DNA from: Pseudaminobacter sp040049255
GTDB taxonomy: Bacteria; Pseudomonadota; Alphaproteobacteria; Rhizobiales; Rhizobiaceae
Direction: 5' to 3'
Length of the DNA stretch: 64,000 nucleotides
Assembly (NCBI RefSeq): GCF_040049255.1
Contig: NZ_JBDZDR010000009.1
Coordinates: forward strand, 1 to 64,000
Part shown: piece after piece, positions 18,066 to 27,601 of the stretch
Layout: every line of letters starts with the position of its first letter
Position numbering within the stretch: position 1 is the stretch's first letter
Made by a program: the position numbers and the translations under genes
Notes under the pieces: generated by a model
Database searches by the model: none
What the model saw: the letters and a program-made list of their open reading frames with translations, nothing else
Told to the model about the DNA's origin: nothing

Positions 18066-18893
18066 ATGGCATCGAGCATCGCTGAACTGATTTCCGAGCG
18101 CATGGACACCATGCCGGCCGGCGAACGCCGTGCGGCACAGACATTGGTCGCCAACTATCCGCTGATCGGCCTGAAGACGGTCGCGGATTTCTCCCAGCAT
18201 GCGGGCGTCAGTTCCCCCACCATCCTGCGCTTCGTGGCGCGGCTTGGCTTTCACAACTATCCGGAATTCCAGGCGGCCCTGCAGGACGAGCTGGCCGCGC
18301 AGCTTCAGTCGCCGCTGTCGCGCACGGTGCTGGAGCCGGCGCCCGATCGCGGCAAGACCTCGCCGGTGCTGGAAGCCACGCTGACCAACATCCGCGAAAC
18401 CTTCCGCCACGTGTCGGAAAGGCAGATGGGCGAAATCGTCGCCCGGCTGGCCAACCCACGCGCCAAGATCTTCCTGATCGGCGGCCGCTTCACCGACCCG
18501 GTGGCGCAATACATGACCGCCCATCTCACCATCGTGCGGCCCAATGTGTTTCACCTCACCGGCCAGGAAAGCACCTGGCGCGACCGCCTGATCGACATGG
18601 GCAAGCGCGACGTGCTCTTGATCTTCGACATCCGCCGCTATCAGGACAGCCTGATCCGGCTGGCCGAGAAGGCGCATGCCCGCGGCGTCGAGATCGTTCT
18701 CGTCACCGACCAGTGGCTGTCCCCGATCGCCCGCTTCGCACGCTATGTCATCGCCGGGCGAACGGCGGTTCCATCCTCATGGGATTCGTCGGCGGCGCTA
18801 TTCGTGTTTGCGGAGGCGCTGATCGGAGAGCTTACGCGCGCGCTGGAAGCCGAAAGCGCCCGGCGCATCCGCGAGATGGAAGAGCTGCGCTGA
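18066..18893 (+). CDS. MurR/RpiR-family transcriptional regulator
   Basis: This is a DNA-binding repressor or activator with an N-terminal HTH_6 domain (residues about 5-80; motif TVADFSQHAGVSSPTILRF) and a C-terminal SIS domain (about 110-260) that usually senses a phosphosugar or acid. The 275-residue product starts MASSIAELISERMDTM. The start at 18066 is backed by AAGGGGG upstream. It is divergent from the amidohydrolase-TRAP-ligase-dehydrogenase array and is the obvious candidate to control it. Several alphaproteobacterial RpiR-like proteins control catabolism of compounds other than sugars. Confidence 0.9.
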   Translation: MASSIAELISERMDTMPAGERRAAQTLVANYPLIGLKTVADFSQHAGVSSPTILRFVARLGFHNYPEFQAALQDELAAQLQSPLSRTVLEPAPDRGKTSPVLEATLTNIRETFRHVSERQMGEIVARLANPRAKIFLIGGRFTDPVAQYMTAHLTIVRPNVFHLTGQESTWRDRLIDMGKRDVLLIFDIRRYQDSLIRLAEKAHARGVEIVLVTDQWLSPIARFARYVIAGRTAVPSSWDSSAALFVFAEALIGELTRALEAESARRIREMEELR

Positions 18894-18898
18894 GCCCG

Positions 18899-18923
18899 GT
18901 AAGCCGCTCGAAGCAGGGCTTAC
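18899..18923 (+). terminator. Hairpin after the rpiR-type gene
   Basis: GTAAGCC and GGCTTAC form a perfect 7-bp stem with an 11-base loop, 5 bases past the stop. No T-run follows. Confidence 0.4.
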
Positions 18924-19109
18924 GCGCGTGATCGTGGCCAGGCACCGCCAATAATTACCGATATTTAAGGTGCGCCGGGGCAAGCGACCCGTCATAAAGG
19001 CGCGCTACTGACTTTGCGCTGCTTTGCGTCTAAAATCCTCGCCGTCACGCCTTCCGAGAAGGCGCGAGCGGCGCCAAAGACATTGTTGTGTGGGACCCCT
19101 GGAGTGCCG

Positions 19110-20285
19110 ATGGCTGCCTGGAAACAAATCGCTTTTGCCCTTGTTCTCCTTCTGGTTGCCGCGGCCGCCTGGGTGCGTTTCTTTCCGGGCGCGCCTGAAA
19201 TGCTGGCGCGCTGGGGCATAGACTGGGCGGACGCAGCAGCATCGCGCACCGAGGCCACGACCGCCGCAGCCGGCGGCGCGCGCGGTGCCGGCCGCGGCGG
19301 GCCGCAGACGGCCGTGGTGAGCGCGACCGTGGCTTCGGCCACCATCAACGACAGGCTTCAGGCTATCGGCACCGGCCGCGCAAACGCCTCGGTAGCGGTC
19401 ACGCCGGACGAGGCCGGGCGCATGACGGAGGTGGCCGTTGCCTCGGGTGCGTTGGTCGAGGCCGGCACGGTCATCGCGCGGCTCGATTCCCAGGCCGAGG
19501 AAATCGCGGTGGAGCGCACCAGGCTGGCGGTTTCAGACGCCAAGGCCAAGCTCGAGCGCATGCAGGCGCTGCGCAACTCCAATACTGCGAGCCTGGTGCA
19601 GGTCACCGATGCCGAGGTCGCACTGCACAATGCCGAACTCGCCCAGCGTGACGCCGAGCTCAAGCTCGAGCGCCGCTCCATCGTCGCTCCCATTTCCGGC
19701 TTCATCGGCATCCTGCCGATCGAGGCGGGAAATTACGTGACGCAGCAGACCACCGTCGCCACCATCGACGACCGCTCCTCCATCGTCATCGATTTCTGGG
19801 TGCCGGAACGATTTGCCGGCGCAGTCTCCGTCGGCCAGAAGCTTGAAGCCACGCCGATATCGAACCCCGGCCGGTCCTTTGCCGGCACGGTCAGCGCGGT
19901 CGACAGCCGCCTTGACGAGAAAAGCCGCACGCTGCGCGTTCAGGCCCGCATCGACAATTCCGATGATGCCCTGCGCGCCGGCATGTCGTTCCAGGTCGCC
20001 ATGGGCTTTCCCGGCGACACTTACCCCTCGGTCGATCCGCTGGCCATTCAGTGGGGCACGGACGGCGCCTTTGTCTGGGCAATCCGCGACGGCAAGGCCC
20101 GGCGCACTCTGGTGCGCGTCGTCCAGCGCAATTCCGAGGCCGTGCTGGTCGAAGCCGACCTGAAGCCGGGCGACGAGGTGGTGACCGAAGGCATCCATGT
20201 GGTGCGCGAAGGCGCCGAGCTGCTCATTGCCCGCGCGCCGGCTTCCGCACCCGATGGCACCTCCGCCGCCGGCAGCGGCTCGTGA
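19110..20285 (+). CDS. RND efflux periplasmic adaptor (membrane fusion protein)
   Basis: This links an RND pump to an outer-membrane channel. The 391-residue product starts MAAWKQIAFALVLLLVAAAA, an uncleaved membrane anchor or signal. A Gly/Arg/Ala-rich stretch near residues 45-62 (GGARGAGRGG) follows, then the lipoyl/barrel-sandwich region, an alpha-hairpin (residues about 130-170), a beta-barrel and a C-terminal domain. The start at 19110 follows GGAG; earlier residues in the frame are not coding. It sits 13 bases before the pump gene. No outer-membrane factor gene is adjacent. Confidence 0.9.
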   Translation: MAAWKQIAFALVLLLVAAAAWVRFFPGAPEMLARWGIDWADAAASRTEATTAAAGGARGAGRGGPQTAVVSATVASATINDRLQAIGTGRANASVAVTPDEAGRMTEVAVASGALVEAGTVIARLDSQAEEIAVERTRLAVSDAKAKLERMQALRNSNTASLVQVTDAEVALHNAELAQRDAELKLERRSIVAPISGFIGILPIEAGNYVTQQTTVATIDDRSSIVIDFWVPERFAGAVSVGQKLEATPISNPGRSFAGTVSAVDSRLDEKSRTLRVQARIDNSDDALRAGMSFQVAMGFPGDTYPSVDPLAIQWGTDGAFVWAIRDGKARRTLVRVVQRNSEAVLVEADLKPGDEVVTEGIHVVREGAELLIARAPASAPDGTSAAGSGS

Positions 20286-20298
20286 ACCGGAGAGGGGC

Positions 20299-23200
20299 AT
20301 GACGGAATTGCACAAGGGGGGCGAGGAAAAAGGCTCGACAGCACTTTTCGTGCGCCGCCCGGTCCTCGCCTTCGTTCTCAACGTACTCATCATCGTCGCC
20401 GGCCTCGCCGCCTTCTTCGGCGTGGAGGTGCGCGAACTGCCGGACGTCGACCGGCCGGTCATCACCATCACCACCAACTATTCAGGTGCGGCGGCCGAGA
20501 CCATCGACCGCGAGCTGACTGCCGTGCTCGAAGGCGCGGTCTCGCGCGTCAGCGGCGTCAAGTCGATCTCGTCAAGCTCGTCCTACGGCCGCAGCCGCGT
20601 CACCGTCGAGTTCGGCGACGGCGTCAACCTCGACGTCGCCGCCTCCGACATGCGCGATGCCGTCGGCCGGGTCGCCAACCAGTTGCCGGACAACGCCGAC
20701 ACCCCACGCATCGTCAAGGCCGACGCCAATGCCGACGCGGTCATGCGGCTGGCGGTCACCTCCGACACCATGTCGGTGGAGGACATGACGATCCTGGTGG
20801 AAGACCAGATCGTCGATGCCCTCTCCGCGGTGCCGGGCGTGGCCGATGTGCAGGTCTACGGCGACCGCGAAAAGATCTTCCGCATCGACGTCGACCAGAC
20901 CAGGCTCGCCAGCGTTGGCCTAACCGTTGCCGACATCCGCAACGCGCTGGGCTCGATCGCGCTCGACACACCCTCGGGCGCGCTGAGCACCAATGCCCAG
21001 AGCATCATCGTGCGCACCACCGCCTCGGTGACAACACCGGAAGCATTCGAGAACCTGGTGCTCGGCGAAAACACGCGGCTCGGCGATGTCGCCAGCGTCA
21101 CGCTCGGACCCGACATCGGCGTCTCCTCGCTGCGCTCCGACGGCAAGACCGGCATCGGGCTTGGCATCATCCGTCAGGCGCAGTCCAATACGCTCGATAT
21201 TTCCGATGGCGTGCGCGCGGCGGCCGAAAAGATCCAGCAGACCTTGCCGCAGGGCATGTCCATCCGCGTCACCAGCGACGACGCCAGCTTCGTCAAGGGC
21301 GCGGTGCACGAGGTGCAGATCGCGCTGATCCTTTCGGTTTCGATCGTCCTGCTCATCATCTACGTGTTCCTGCTCGACTGGCGCGCCACGCTCATTCCGG
21401 GCCTGGCCATGCCGGTGGCGCTGATCGGCACCATCGCGGCGATTTATCTTGCCGGCTTCTCAATCAACATCCTCACCCTGCTGGCGCTGGTGCTGGCCAC
21501 CGGCCTCGTCGTCGACGATGCCATCGTGGTGCTGGAAAACATCGTGCGCCGCCGCAACGAAGGCATCGGCCCGCGAGCCGCAGCCGTGCTCGGCACGCAG
21601 GAGGTGTTCTTCGCGGTGGTCGCCACCACGGCGACTCTTGCGGCGGTGTTCATCCCGCTCTCCTTCCTGCCCGGCCAGACGGGCGGCCTGTTCCGCGAGT
21701 TCGGCTTCGTGCTCGCCATCTCGGTGTCGCTGTCGGCCGTGGTCGCACTGTCGCTGTGCCCCATGCTTGCCTCGCGCATGCTTGCCGGCCACTCGGGCGA
21801 ACATGCCCACAGCGGCGTTGCCGGTCGCGTCGGCACCATGCTTGCCGGCCTCTACCGTCGCTGTCTCGCCGCCTGCCTCAACGCGCCGGCGCTGGTGGTC
21901 ATCGCTTCGATACTCTTCGCCGGCGCTGCCTATGGCGCCTTCGGCCTCATCCGCCAGGAGCTGACGCCGCCGGAAGACCGCTCCATGATCATGCTGCGCA
22001 TCTCCGCGCCGCAGGGTGTCAGCCTCGACTACACCACACGGCAGGTCAGCCGCATCGAGCAACTGCTGCAGCCACTGCGCGTTTCCGGCGAGATCGAGAG
22101 CACCTTCGCCAGCGCCGGCCAGGGCGGCTCGTTCAACAGCGGCTTTATGGTCATCTCTCTTGCCCCATGGGAGAAGCGCGAGCGCACGCAGCAGCAGATC
22201 GCAACGCAAATCAGCGGCCTGCTCACCCAGGTGCCCGGCGTGCGTGCCTTCCCCATCGCGCCAAACAGCCTAGGCATTCGCGGCGCCGGCAGCGGCCTCC
22301 AATTCGCCATCGTCGGCAACAGCTATGCCGACCTCGGCGCCGCAGCGGGAAAGATCATCGCCGAAATGGAAAAGGAGCCCGGCTTCCAGCAGCCGCGCCT
22401 GACGACCGACGCCACTCAGCCGCAGCTCTCGGTGGAGCTCGACCGCGAGCGCGCCTCCGACCTGGGCATAGACATCAGCGGTCTCTCCGAAGCTATCCAG
22501 GCCGTGCTCGACGGCCGCCAGATCGGCAAGGTGTTCATCGACGACCGCAGCTTCGACGTGAAGCTGGTTTCCACCACCAACCCGATCAACGATCCGACCG
22601 ACCTGGAAAACATCTTTGTCAGGACAGGCGACGGCCGCTATGTGCCCATGGCCACCATCGCCAGGCTCACCGAGCGCGCCGTGCCGCCATCGCTGTCGCG
22701 CGAGCAGCAGATGCGTTCGGTGGCGATCACCACAAGTCTCGCGCCCGACTTCGCGCTGGGCGATGCGCTGAAACGCGCCCAGCAGATCGCTGCACCGCTG
22801 CTGCCGGCCGGCAGCCGGCTCGTGCCGCTGGCGGAAGCCGCCACGCTCGGCGAAAGCACAAGCGGCATGACGATCGTGTTCGGCTTTGCGCTGGTCATCA
22901 TCCTCTTGGTGCTGGCGGCGCAGTTCGAAAGCTTCGTCAGCGCCGTCATCATCATGGCCACCGTCCCGCTCGGCCTCGCCTGCGCGGTGTTCGCCCTGCT
23001 GCTCACCGGCACCAGCCTCAACGCCTACAGCCAGATCGGCCTCGTCATGCTCGTCGGTATCATGGCCAAGAACGGCATCCTCATCGTTGAGTTCGCCAAC
23101 CAGCTGCGCGACCGCGGCATGGGCGTGCGCGAGGCGATCGAGGAAGCCGCCAACATCCGCCTGCGCCCGGTGATGATGACCATGATCTGCACCGTGCTCG

Positions 23201-23427
23201 GCGGCCTGCCGCTGGTTCTGGCCTCCGGCGCCGGCGCGGAAGCGCGCATCGCGCTGGGCTGGGTCATCGTCGGCGGCCTCGGCCTCGCCACGGCCTCGAC
23301 CCTGTTCCTCACCCCGGTCGCCTATCTGCTTCTCGGCCGCTTCGTCACCCCGAAGGTCGAGGAAGAGGCACGCCTGAAGCGCGAGCTGCAGGAAGCTGCC
23401 TACGCCAATACCGAGCCGGCGGAGTAG
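20299..23427 (+). CDS. RND-family efflux pump, inner-membrane permease (AcrB/MexB class)
   Basis: This is a trimeric proton-driven pump. The 1042-residue product starts MTELHKGGEEKGSTALFVRR and has the classic 12-helix layout with two large periplasmic loops. The proton-relay aspartates are visible in TGLVVDDAIVVLENIVRR. The second half carries GIMAKNGILIVEFANQLRD. GAGAGGGG precedes the ATG at 20299. Substrates could be drugs, dyes, bile-type compounds or plant phenolics. No local regulator is seen. Confidence 0.94.
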   Translation: MTELHKGGEEKGSTALFVRRPVLAFVLNVLIIVAGLAAFFGVEVRELPDVDRPVITITTNYSGAAAETIDRELTAVLEGAVSRVSGVKSISSSSSYGRSRVTVEFGDGVNLDVAASDMRDAVGRVANQLPDNADTPRIVKADANADAVMRLAVTSDTMSVEDMTILVEDQIVDALSAVPGVADVQVYGDREKIFRIDVDQTRLASVGLTVADIRNALGSIALDTPSGALSTNAQSIIVRTTASVTTPEAFENLVLGENTRLGDVASVTLGPDIGVSSLRSDGKTGIGLGIIRQAQSNTLDISDGVRAAAEKIQQTLPQGMSIRVTSDDASFVKGAVHEVQIALILSVSIVLLIIYVFLLDWRATLIPGLAMPVALIGTIAAIYLAGFSINILTLLALVLATGLVVDDAIVVLENIVRRRNEGIGPRAAAVLGTQEVFFAVVATTATLAAVFIPLSFLPGQTGGLFREFGFVLAISVSLSAVVALSLCPMLASRMLAGHSGEHAHSGVAGRVGTMLAGLYRRCLAACLNAPALVVIASILFAGAAYGAFGLIRQELTPPEDRSMIMLRISAPQGVSLDYTTRQVSRIEQLLQPLRVSGEIESTFASAGQGGSFNSGFMVISLAPWEKRERTQQQIATQISGLLTQVPGVRAFPIAPNSLGIRGAGSGLQFAIVGNSYADLGAAAGKIIAEMEKEPGFQQPRLTTDATQPQLSVELDRERASDLGIDISGLSEAIQAVLDGRQIGKVFIDDRSFDVKLVSTTNPINDPTDLENIFVRTGDGRYVPMATIARLTERAVPPSLSREQQMRSVAITTSLAPDFALGDALKRAQQIAAPLLPAGSRLVPLAEAATLGESTSGMTIVFGFALVIILLVLAAQFESFVSAVIIMATVPLGLACAVFALLLTGTSLNAYSQIGLVMLVGIMAKNGILIVEFANQLRDRGMGVREAIEEAANIRLRPVMMTMICTVLGGLPLVLASGAGAEARIALGWVIVGGLGLATASTLFLTPVAYLLLGRFVTPKVEEEARLKRELQEAAYANTEPAE

Positions 23428-23433
23428 CGCCGG

Positions 23434-23452
23434 CCTCCCCTCGAGGGGGAGG
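23434..23452. terminator. Hairpin between convergent RND and MDR genes
   Basis: CCTCCCC and GGGGAGG form a perfect 7-bp stem with a TCGAG loop in the 34-base gap between two convergent genes, so it may serve both. Confidence 0.55.
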
Positions 23453-23461
23453 GAAAGCCTC

Positions 23462-24496
23462 TTACGGCCGGATAAAGACCTTGCCATTCGGTTTCGCGAG
23501 TTCCGCCGGCACGCGCTCCATCGCTTCGGCAAGCGGCACCACTGCCGTCACGTTGGTTGCCCAGCGCCCGTCCGAAAAACGTCTCTGTGCCTGCATCACC
23601 GCCTGCATCTTGCGCTCGGGCGCCGTGTGCCGCATCCATTCGGTCAGCCAGAACCCCTCTATGCGCTTTTGCATGAAGATGAGCTGGCCGGGCTGCGGAA
23701 TAGGCGTGGTCTCCGGGTTGAGCCGGCCATAGACGATCCAGCGTGCCCGCTTCGGCATGGCGTCGAAGATCGCGCCCGCCAGCGGCCCGGTTACCGCGTC
23801 GAGGAAGATGCGCGGCTGTTCCTCCTTCATCACCGCCGCCAGCGCCGCGCGGAAATCCGCAGCCGTGGCATTGAGCACATGCGCCGCCCCGGCTTCCTTC
23901 AGAAGCGGGATCTGTTCGTCGCGCCGCACGATCGCGATGGGGCGAAACCCTTCGTCCGCCGCCACGCCCATGATCAACTTCGACAGCTGGCTGGCGCCGG
24001 CGGTGAGGACAAAACCCTTCTGGCCCTCCTCGCGCACGATGTCGAACATGGCGAGCGCCGTGAGCGGGTTGACGATCAGCGCCGCGCCGTCCTCGTCGCG
24101 CACGCCATCGATTAGCGGGATGCAGGCAGCAGCGTCGGTCATCGCATAGTTGGCCCACGAGCCCCAGCTGCCGGTGGCAAACGCCACGCGCTTGCCCGCC
24201 ATCTGCTGCGCCGCCGGGTCTTCGCCCGTGGCCACCACCGTGCCGACACCCTCGAAGCCCGCCGGCCTGCCCTTCACGCGCGGCTGGCCGTACTGCCCCT
24301 TGATGAACATCACGTCGGACGGATTGATCGCGGCGAGCCCCACCTTGATCAGCACCTGCGATCCTTTTGGCTGTGGTACGGCGATGCGGTCGAAGGCGAC
24401 ATAGGGCTCCATCGCTTCGAGCACCGTGCCTGAAGGCGTGGCCGCATAGCCGTCATTGGTCACGAGCAGCGCGTTCATGTCGGAAGGAATGGCCAT
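23462..24496 (-). CDS. MDR-superfamily zinc-independent oxidoreductase (quinone-reductase-like)
   Basis: This is an NADPH-dependent enone or quinone reductase type of protein. The 344-residue product has the GroES-like N-terminal fold (VLIKVGLAAINPSDVMFIKG, GFEGVGTVVATG) and a Rossmann part (VLTAGASQLSKLIMG). The cysteine-rich structural zinc loop of true alcohol dehydrogenases is absent. It ends GKVFIRP. The gene stands alone, convergent to the RND operon. The substrate is unknown. Confidence 0.88.
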   Translation of the reverse strand: MAIPSDMNALLVTNDGYAATPSGTVLEAMEPYVAFDRIAVPQPKGSQVLIKVGLAAINPSDVMFIKGQYGQPRVKGRPAGFEGVGTVVATGEDPAAQQMAGKRVAFATGSWGSWANYAMTDAAACIPLIDGVRDEDGAALIVNPLTALAMFDIVREEGQKGFVLTAGASQLSKLIMGVAADEGFRPIAIVRRDEQIPLLKEAGAAHVLNATAADFRAALAAVMKEEQPRIFLDAVTGPLAGAIFDAMPKRARWIVYGRLNPETTPIPQPGQLIFMQKRIEGFWLTEWMRHTAPERKMQAVMQAQRRFSDGRWATNVTAVVPLAEAMERVPAELAKPNGKVFIRP

Positions 24497-24712
24497 GACA
24501 CAGCTCCCTTGAGGGCGAATTTCTGGCTGCCGGAAAGAATAGGGGCGACGGGTGTCGAAGGCGAGGCCGTCGCGATATCGGGCTTAGAAATCCGAGTGCG
24601 TGCCCACACCCGGCTGCTCCCCACGCCCGGATGACAATGACGGCGCAAGGCTGTATCTGTGCTGCGCTTTGGGCACGAAACGCCCTGCCCCCGACTTGAA
24701 GAGGCGAGTTTC

Positions 24713-25204
24713 TTGAAGACGATTACCATCGACCAGCTCCTGTCCGGCGTCGGCACCGAGGTCGGCGTTTCACCCTGGCGCACGGTCACCCAGACAATGA
24801 TCGACCAGTTCGCCGATGCGACCGACGACCACCAGTTCATCCATTGCGATCCGGCGCGCGCCGCGCGCGAGACCCCCTTCGGCGGCACCATTGCGCACGG
24901 TTTCCTGACGCTGTCGCTGCTCTCCGCCATGACCTACGAGACCATCCCCCGCATCGAGGGCGGCGACATGGGCATCAATGCGGGCTTCGAAAACCTCAAA
25001 TTCGTCGCGCCGGTGAAGACCGGTTCGCGCATCCGCACCCGCTTCTTCCTCGCCGACGTGAAGGTGCGGCCGTCCGGCTGGATCCAGATCAGCCACGACG
25101 TGACCATCGAGATCGAAAACTCGAAGAAGCCGGCTCTGACCGCCCGATGGCTGACGCTTACTTTCGTGGCGCCCCAAGACGATGCAGCCCCGGCGCAGGG
25201 GTGA
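24713..25204 (+). CDS. MaoC-family (R)-hydratase / dehydratase, TTG start
   Basis: This is a hot-dog-fold enzyme that typically hydrates trans-2-enoyl-CoA. The 163-residue product has the hydratase pattern: ATDDHQFIHCDPARAA, then FGGTIAHGFLTLSLLSAM, with the catalytic Asp/His region intact. The start is placed at the TTG at 24713 (read M-KTITIDQLLSG), preceded by AAGAGG. The 18 residues before it look non-coding and there is no usable ATG. It stands alone 172 bases before the MFS symporter. Confidence 0.87.
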   Translation: MKTITIDQLLSGVGTEVGVSPWRTVTQTMIDQFADATDDHQFIHCDPARAARETPFGGTIAHGFLTLSLLSAMTYETIPRIEGGDMGINAGFENLKFVAPVKTGSRIRTRFFLADVKVRPSGWIQISHDVTIEIENSKKPALTARWLTLTFVAPQDDAAPAQG

Positions 25205-25376
25205 TCGCTGCCGCCATTCGTGCCCGCAGCGCGCTCCCGTCATTAGATCGAGGTTGTAAAACCAAAGCATTGCTATCCCTCCTCCCATGGCAGGCGTAAA
25301 ATCGTCTTGCTAACCCGAGGCCGCTCTCCCTTGCGTGCGGGGAGCAGCCACGGTGAACCGTCCGGGAGGACACACA

Positions 25377-27263
25377 ATGGCTGTCACCGCGAGTGCGGGC
25401 TCGTCCCCGCGCGGCATGACCCGCGAGGAGAAGAAGGTCATCTTCGCTTCCTCGCTGGGCACCGTCTTCGAATGGTACGACTTCTACCTCTACGGCTCGC
25501 TGGCGGTCTTCATCGGCGCCGCCTTCTTCAGCGAGTATCCGGAGGCCACGCGCAACATCTTCGCGCTGCTGGCGTTTGCCGCCGGCTTCCTGGTGCGCCC
25601 CTTCGGCGCGCTGGTGTTCGGCCGCATCGGCGACCTTGTCGGCCGTAAATACACCTTCCTCATCACCATTCTGATCATGGGGTCGTCCACCTTCCTGGTC
25701 GGCCTCTTGCCGGGCTCGGCGTCCATCGGATTTGCCGCGCCGGTCATCCTGATAGCGCTACGCATGCTGCAGGGGCTGGCGCTCGGCGGCGAATATGGCG
25801 GGGCGGCGACCTATGTTGCCGAACACGCGCCCAACGACCGGCGCGGCTATTACACCTCATGGATCCAGACCACCGCTACGCTCGGCCTGTTCCTGTCGCT
25901 CATCATCATCCTGGTGGTGCAAAGCTGGCTCGGGCCGGACGTCTTCAAGGCCTGGGGCTGGCGCATCCCGTTCATCGTTTCGGTGGTGCTGCTCGGCATC
26001 TCGGTGTGGATTCGCCTGTCGCTGAGCGAGTCCCCGGCCTTCAAGCGCATGAAGCAGGAGGGCAGAGGTTCCAAGGCGCCGCTGAAAGAGGCCTTCGGCC
26101 AGTGGAAGAACGCCAGGATCGCGCTGCTGGCCCTGTTCGGCCTCACCGCCGGCCAGGCCGTGGTCTGGTATTGCGGCCAGTTCTACGCGCTGTTCTTCCT
26201 GCAGAACGTGCTCAAGGTCGACGCCTTCTCGGTCAACGTCATGATCGCGATCGCACTGGCCATCGGCTCCATCTTCTTCGTGGTCTTCGGCTGGCTGTCC
26301 GACAAGATCGGCCGCAAGCCGATCATCATGGCCGGGCTGGCGCTGGCCGTCCTCACCTACTTCCCGCTGTTCAAGGCAATGACCTGGGCCGCCAACCCGG
26401 CGCTGGCCACTGCTCAGCAGAATGTGAAGGCGCACGTGACCGCAGCACCCGGCGACTGCAAGTTCCAGTTCAACCCGACCGGCACGGCAAAGTTCACCAC
26501 GTCCTGCGACATTGCCACGGCGTTCCTCACCAACAACTCTGTGCCTTATGACGTGGTTGCGACGGCGGCCCCCGGCACTCCGGCAGTGGTCAGGATCGGC
26601 AACGAGACGATCGAATCCTACGATGCAATCGCCGCCGGCGACCAGGCCAAGGCCAAGCAAGCGGCCTTCGCCAAGGGGGTGAACACCGCCCTGCATGACG
26701 CCGGCTATCCGCTGATGCGTGAGACGTCGAAGGTGCCTGACGTCAAGCTCGACGCCTTCGTGGCTGCCAACCCGGAACTGAAACTTGACGCGGCCGCCAT
26801 CCGCGCCGGCGAGAAGACGATGGTGCCCGTGGCCGATCTGATAGCCAGCAAGGCGCTGACGCCCGAAGAAGCCGGTGGCGCGACCGAAATGGCGGTCTAC
26901 GCCATACCCGCCAGCGGCGCCTTCAAGATGGTCGCAAACCCCGCGGCGGTGAACTGGCCGATGATCATCGGCATCCTGTTCATCCTCGTGATCTATGTCA
27001 CCATGGTCTACGGGCCCATCGCCGCGATCCTGGTCGAAATGTTCCCGACCCGCATCCGCTACACCGGCATGTCGCTGCCCTACCACATCGGCAATGGCTG
27101 GTTCGGCGGCCTGCTGCCGGCGACCGTCTTCGCCATGAGCGCCTACAAGGGCGATATCTACTACGGCCTCTGGTATCCAATCGTGGTTGCGGCGATGACC
27201 TTCATCATCGGCATGATTTTCGTGAAAGAAACCAAGGGCATCGACCTCCACGCCATCGACTAG
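25377..27263 (+). CDS. MHS-type MFS symporter with ~190-residue periplasmic insert
   Basis: This is a proton-coupled metabolite importer of the inner membrane. The 628-residue product starts MAVTASAGSSPRGMTREEKK. MHS hallmarks are GTVFEWYDFYLYGSLA in helix 1, GRIGDLVGRKYTF (motif A), RMLQGLALGGEYGGA, and a second motif A (GWLSDKIGRKP). Residues about 338-525 are an extra domain between helices 9 and 10, which topology puts in the periplasm. It holds two cysteines (GDCKF, TSCDIA) that could pair. Helices 10-12 follow (IRYTGMSLPYHIGNGWFGG). GGGAGG precedes the ATG. Substrate unknown; mono- or dicarboxylates, betaines or proline are usual. Confidence 0.92.
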   Translation: MAVTASAGSSPRGMTREEKKVIFASSLGTVFEWYDFYLYGSLAVFIGAAFFSEYPEATRNIFALLAFAAGFLVRPFGALVFGRIGDLVGRKYTFLITILIMGSSTFLVGLLPGSASIGFAAPVILIALRMLQGLALGGEYGGAATYVAEHAPNDRRGYYTSWIQTTATLGLFLSLIIILVVQSWLGPDVFKAWGWRIPFIVSVVLLGISVWIRLSLSESPAFKRMKQEGRGSKAPLKEAFGQWKNARIALLALFGLTAGQAVVWYCGQFYALFFLQNVLKVDAFSVNVMIAIALAIGSIFFVVFGWLSDKIGRKPIIMAGLALAVLTYFPLFKAMTWAANPALATAQQNVKAHVTAAPGDCKFQFNPTGTAKFTTSCDIATAFLTNNSVPYDVVATAAPGTPAVVRIGNETIESYDAIAAGDQAKAKQAAFAKGVNTALHDAGYPLMRETSKVPDVKLDAFVAANPELKLDAAAIRAGEKTMVPVADLIASKALTPEEAGGATEMAVYAIPASGAFKMVANPAAVNWPMIIGILFILVIYVTMVYGPIAAILVEMFPTRIRYTGMSLPYHIGNGWFGGLLPATVFAMSAYKGDIYYGLWYPIVVAAMTFIIGMIFVKETKGIDLHAID

Positions 27264-27280
27264 GCGCAGCGAGGACCAAG

Positions 27281-27324
27281 AAGCCCCGGCCGCAAGCCAT
27301 GCGCCGGGGCTTTCATGCTTTTTT
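27281..27324 (+). terminator. Rho-independent terminator of the MFS gene
   Basis: AAGCCCCGGC (27281-27290) and GCCGGGGCTT (27303-27312) form a perfect 10-bp stem, followed by TCATGCTTTTTT. Confidence 0.85.
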
Positions 27325-27343
27325 CGCGGGGGAGATGGGCCGG

Positions 27344-27541
27344 CTATTTCTTTGGCTTCGGCCCGCCGGGAATAGAGGTCGAGATGACGGAAACCGGATC
27401 GCTGGCCGGGAACGTGTCTTCCAGGCCTTCCTCGAGCTTTTCTTCCTTCGTCTCCTCTTGCGCGCGCTGCTCCTTTTCCAGTGAGCGCACGGCAGGAGAT
27501 TTCTTGGCTTCGGGACTCGGTTGCTGGGTTGGTTTCGGCAT
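27344..27541 (-). CDS. Small acidic hypothetical protein (FPASDPVS motif)
   Basis: The 65-residue product starts MPKPTQQPSPEAKKSPAVRS. It is highly charged and probably disordered in its first half, and carries LEDTFPASDPVSVIS near its C-terminus. I recall that a short ETFPASDP-type motif is widespread in small alphaproteobacterial proteins of unknown role. A strong AAGGAGGG precedes the ATG at 27541, and ten further upstream residues in the frame are ignored. It is not part of the sox operon, whose last gene ends 61 bases before it. Confidence 0.75.
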   Translation of the reverse strand: MPKPTQQPSPEAKKSPAVRSLEKEQRAQEETKEEKLEEGLEDTFPASDPVSVISTSIPGGPKPKK

Positions 27542-27601
27542 GGCGCTTACCCTCCTTGCTTCAGAGGACAAACGCCAGCCGTGTATCTAAGGTTCCGCGC
27601 C

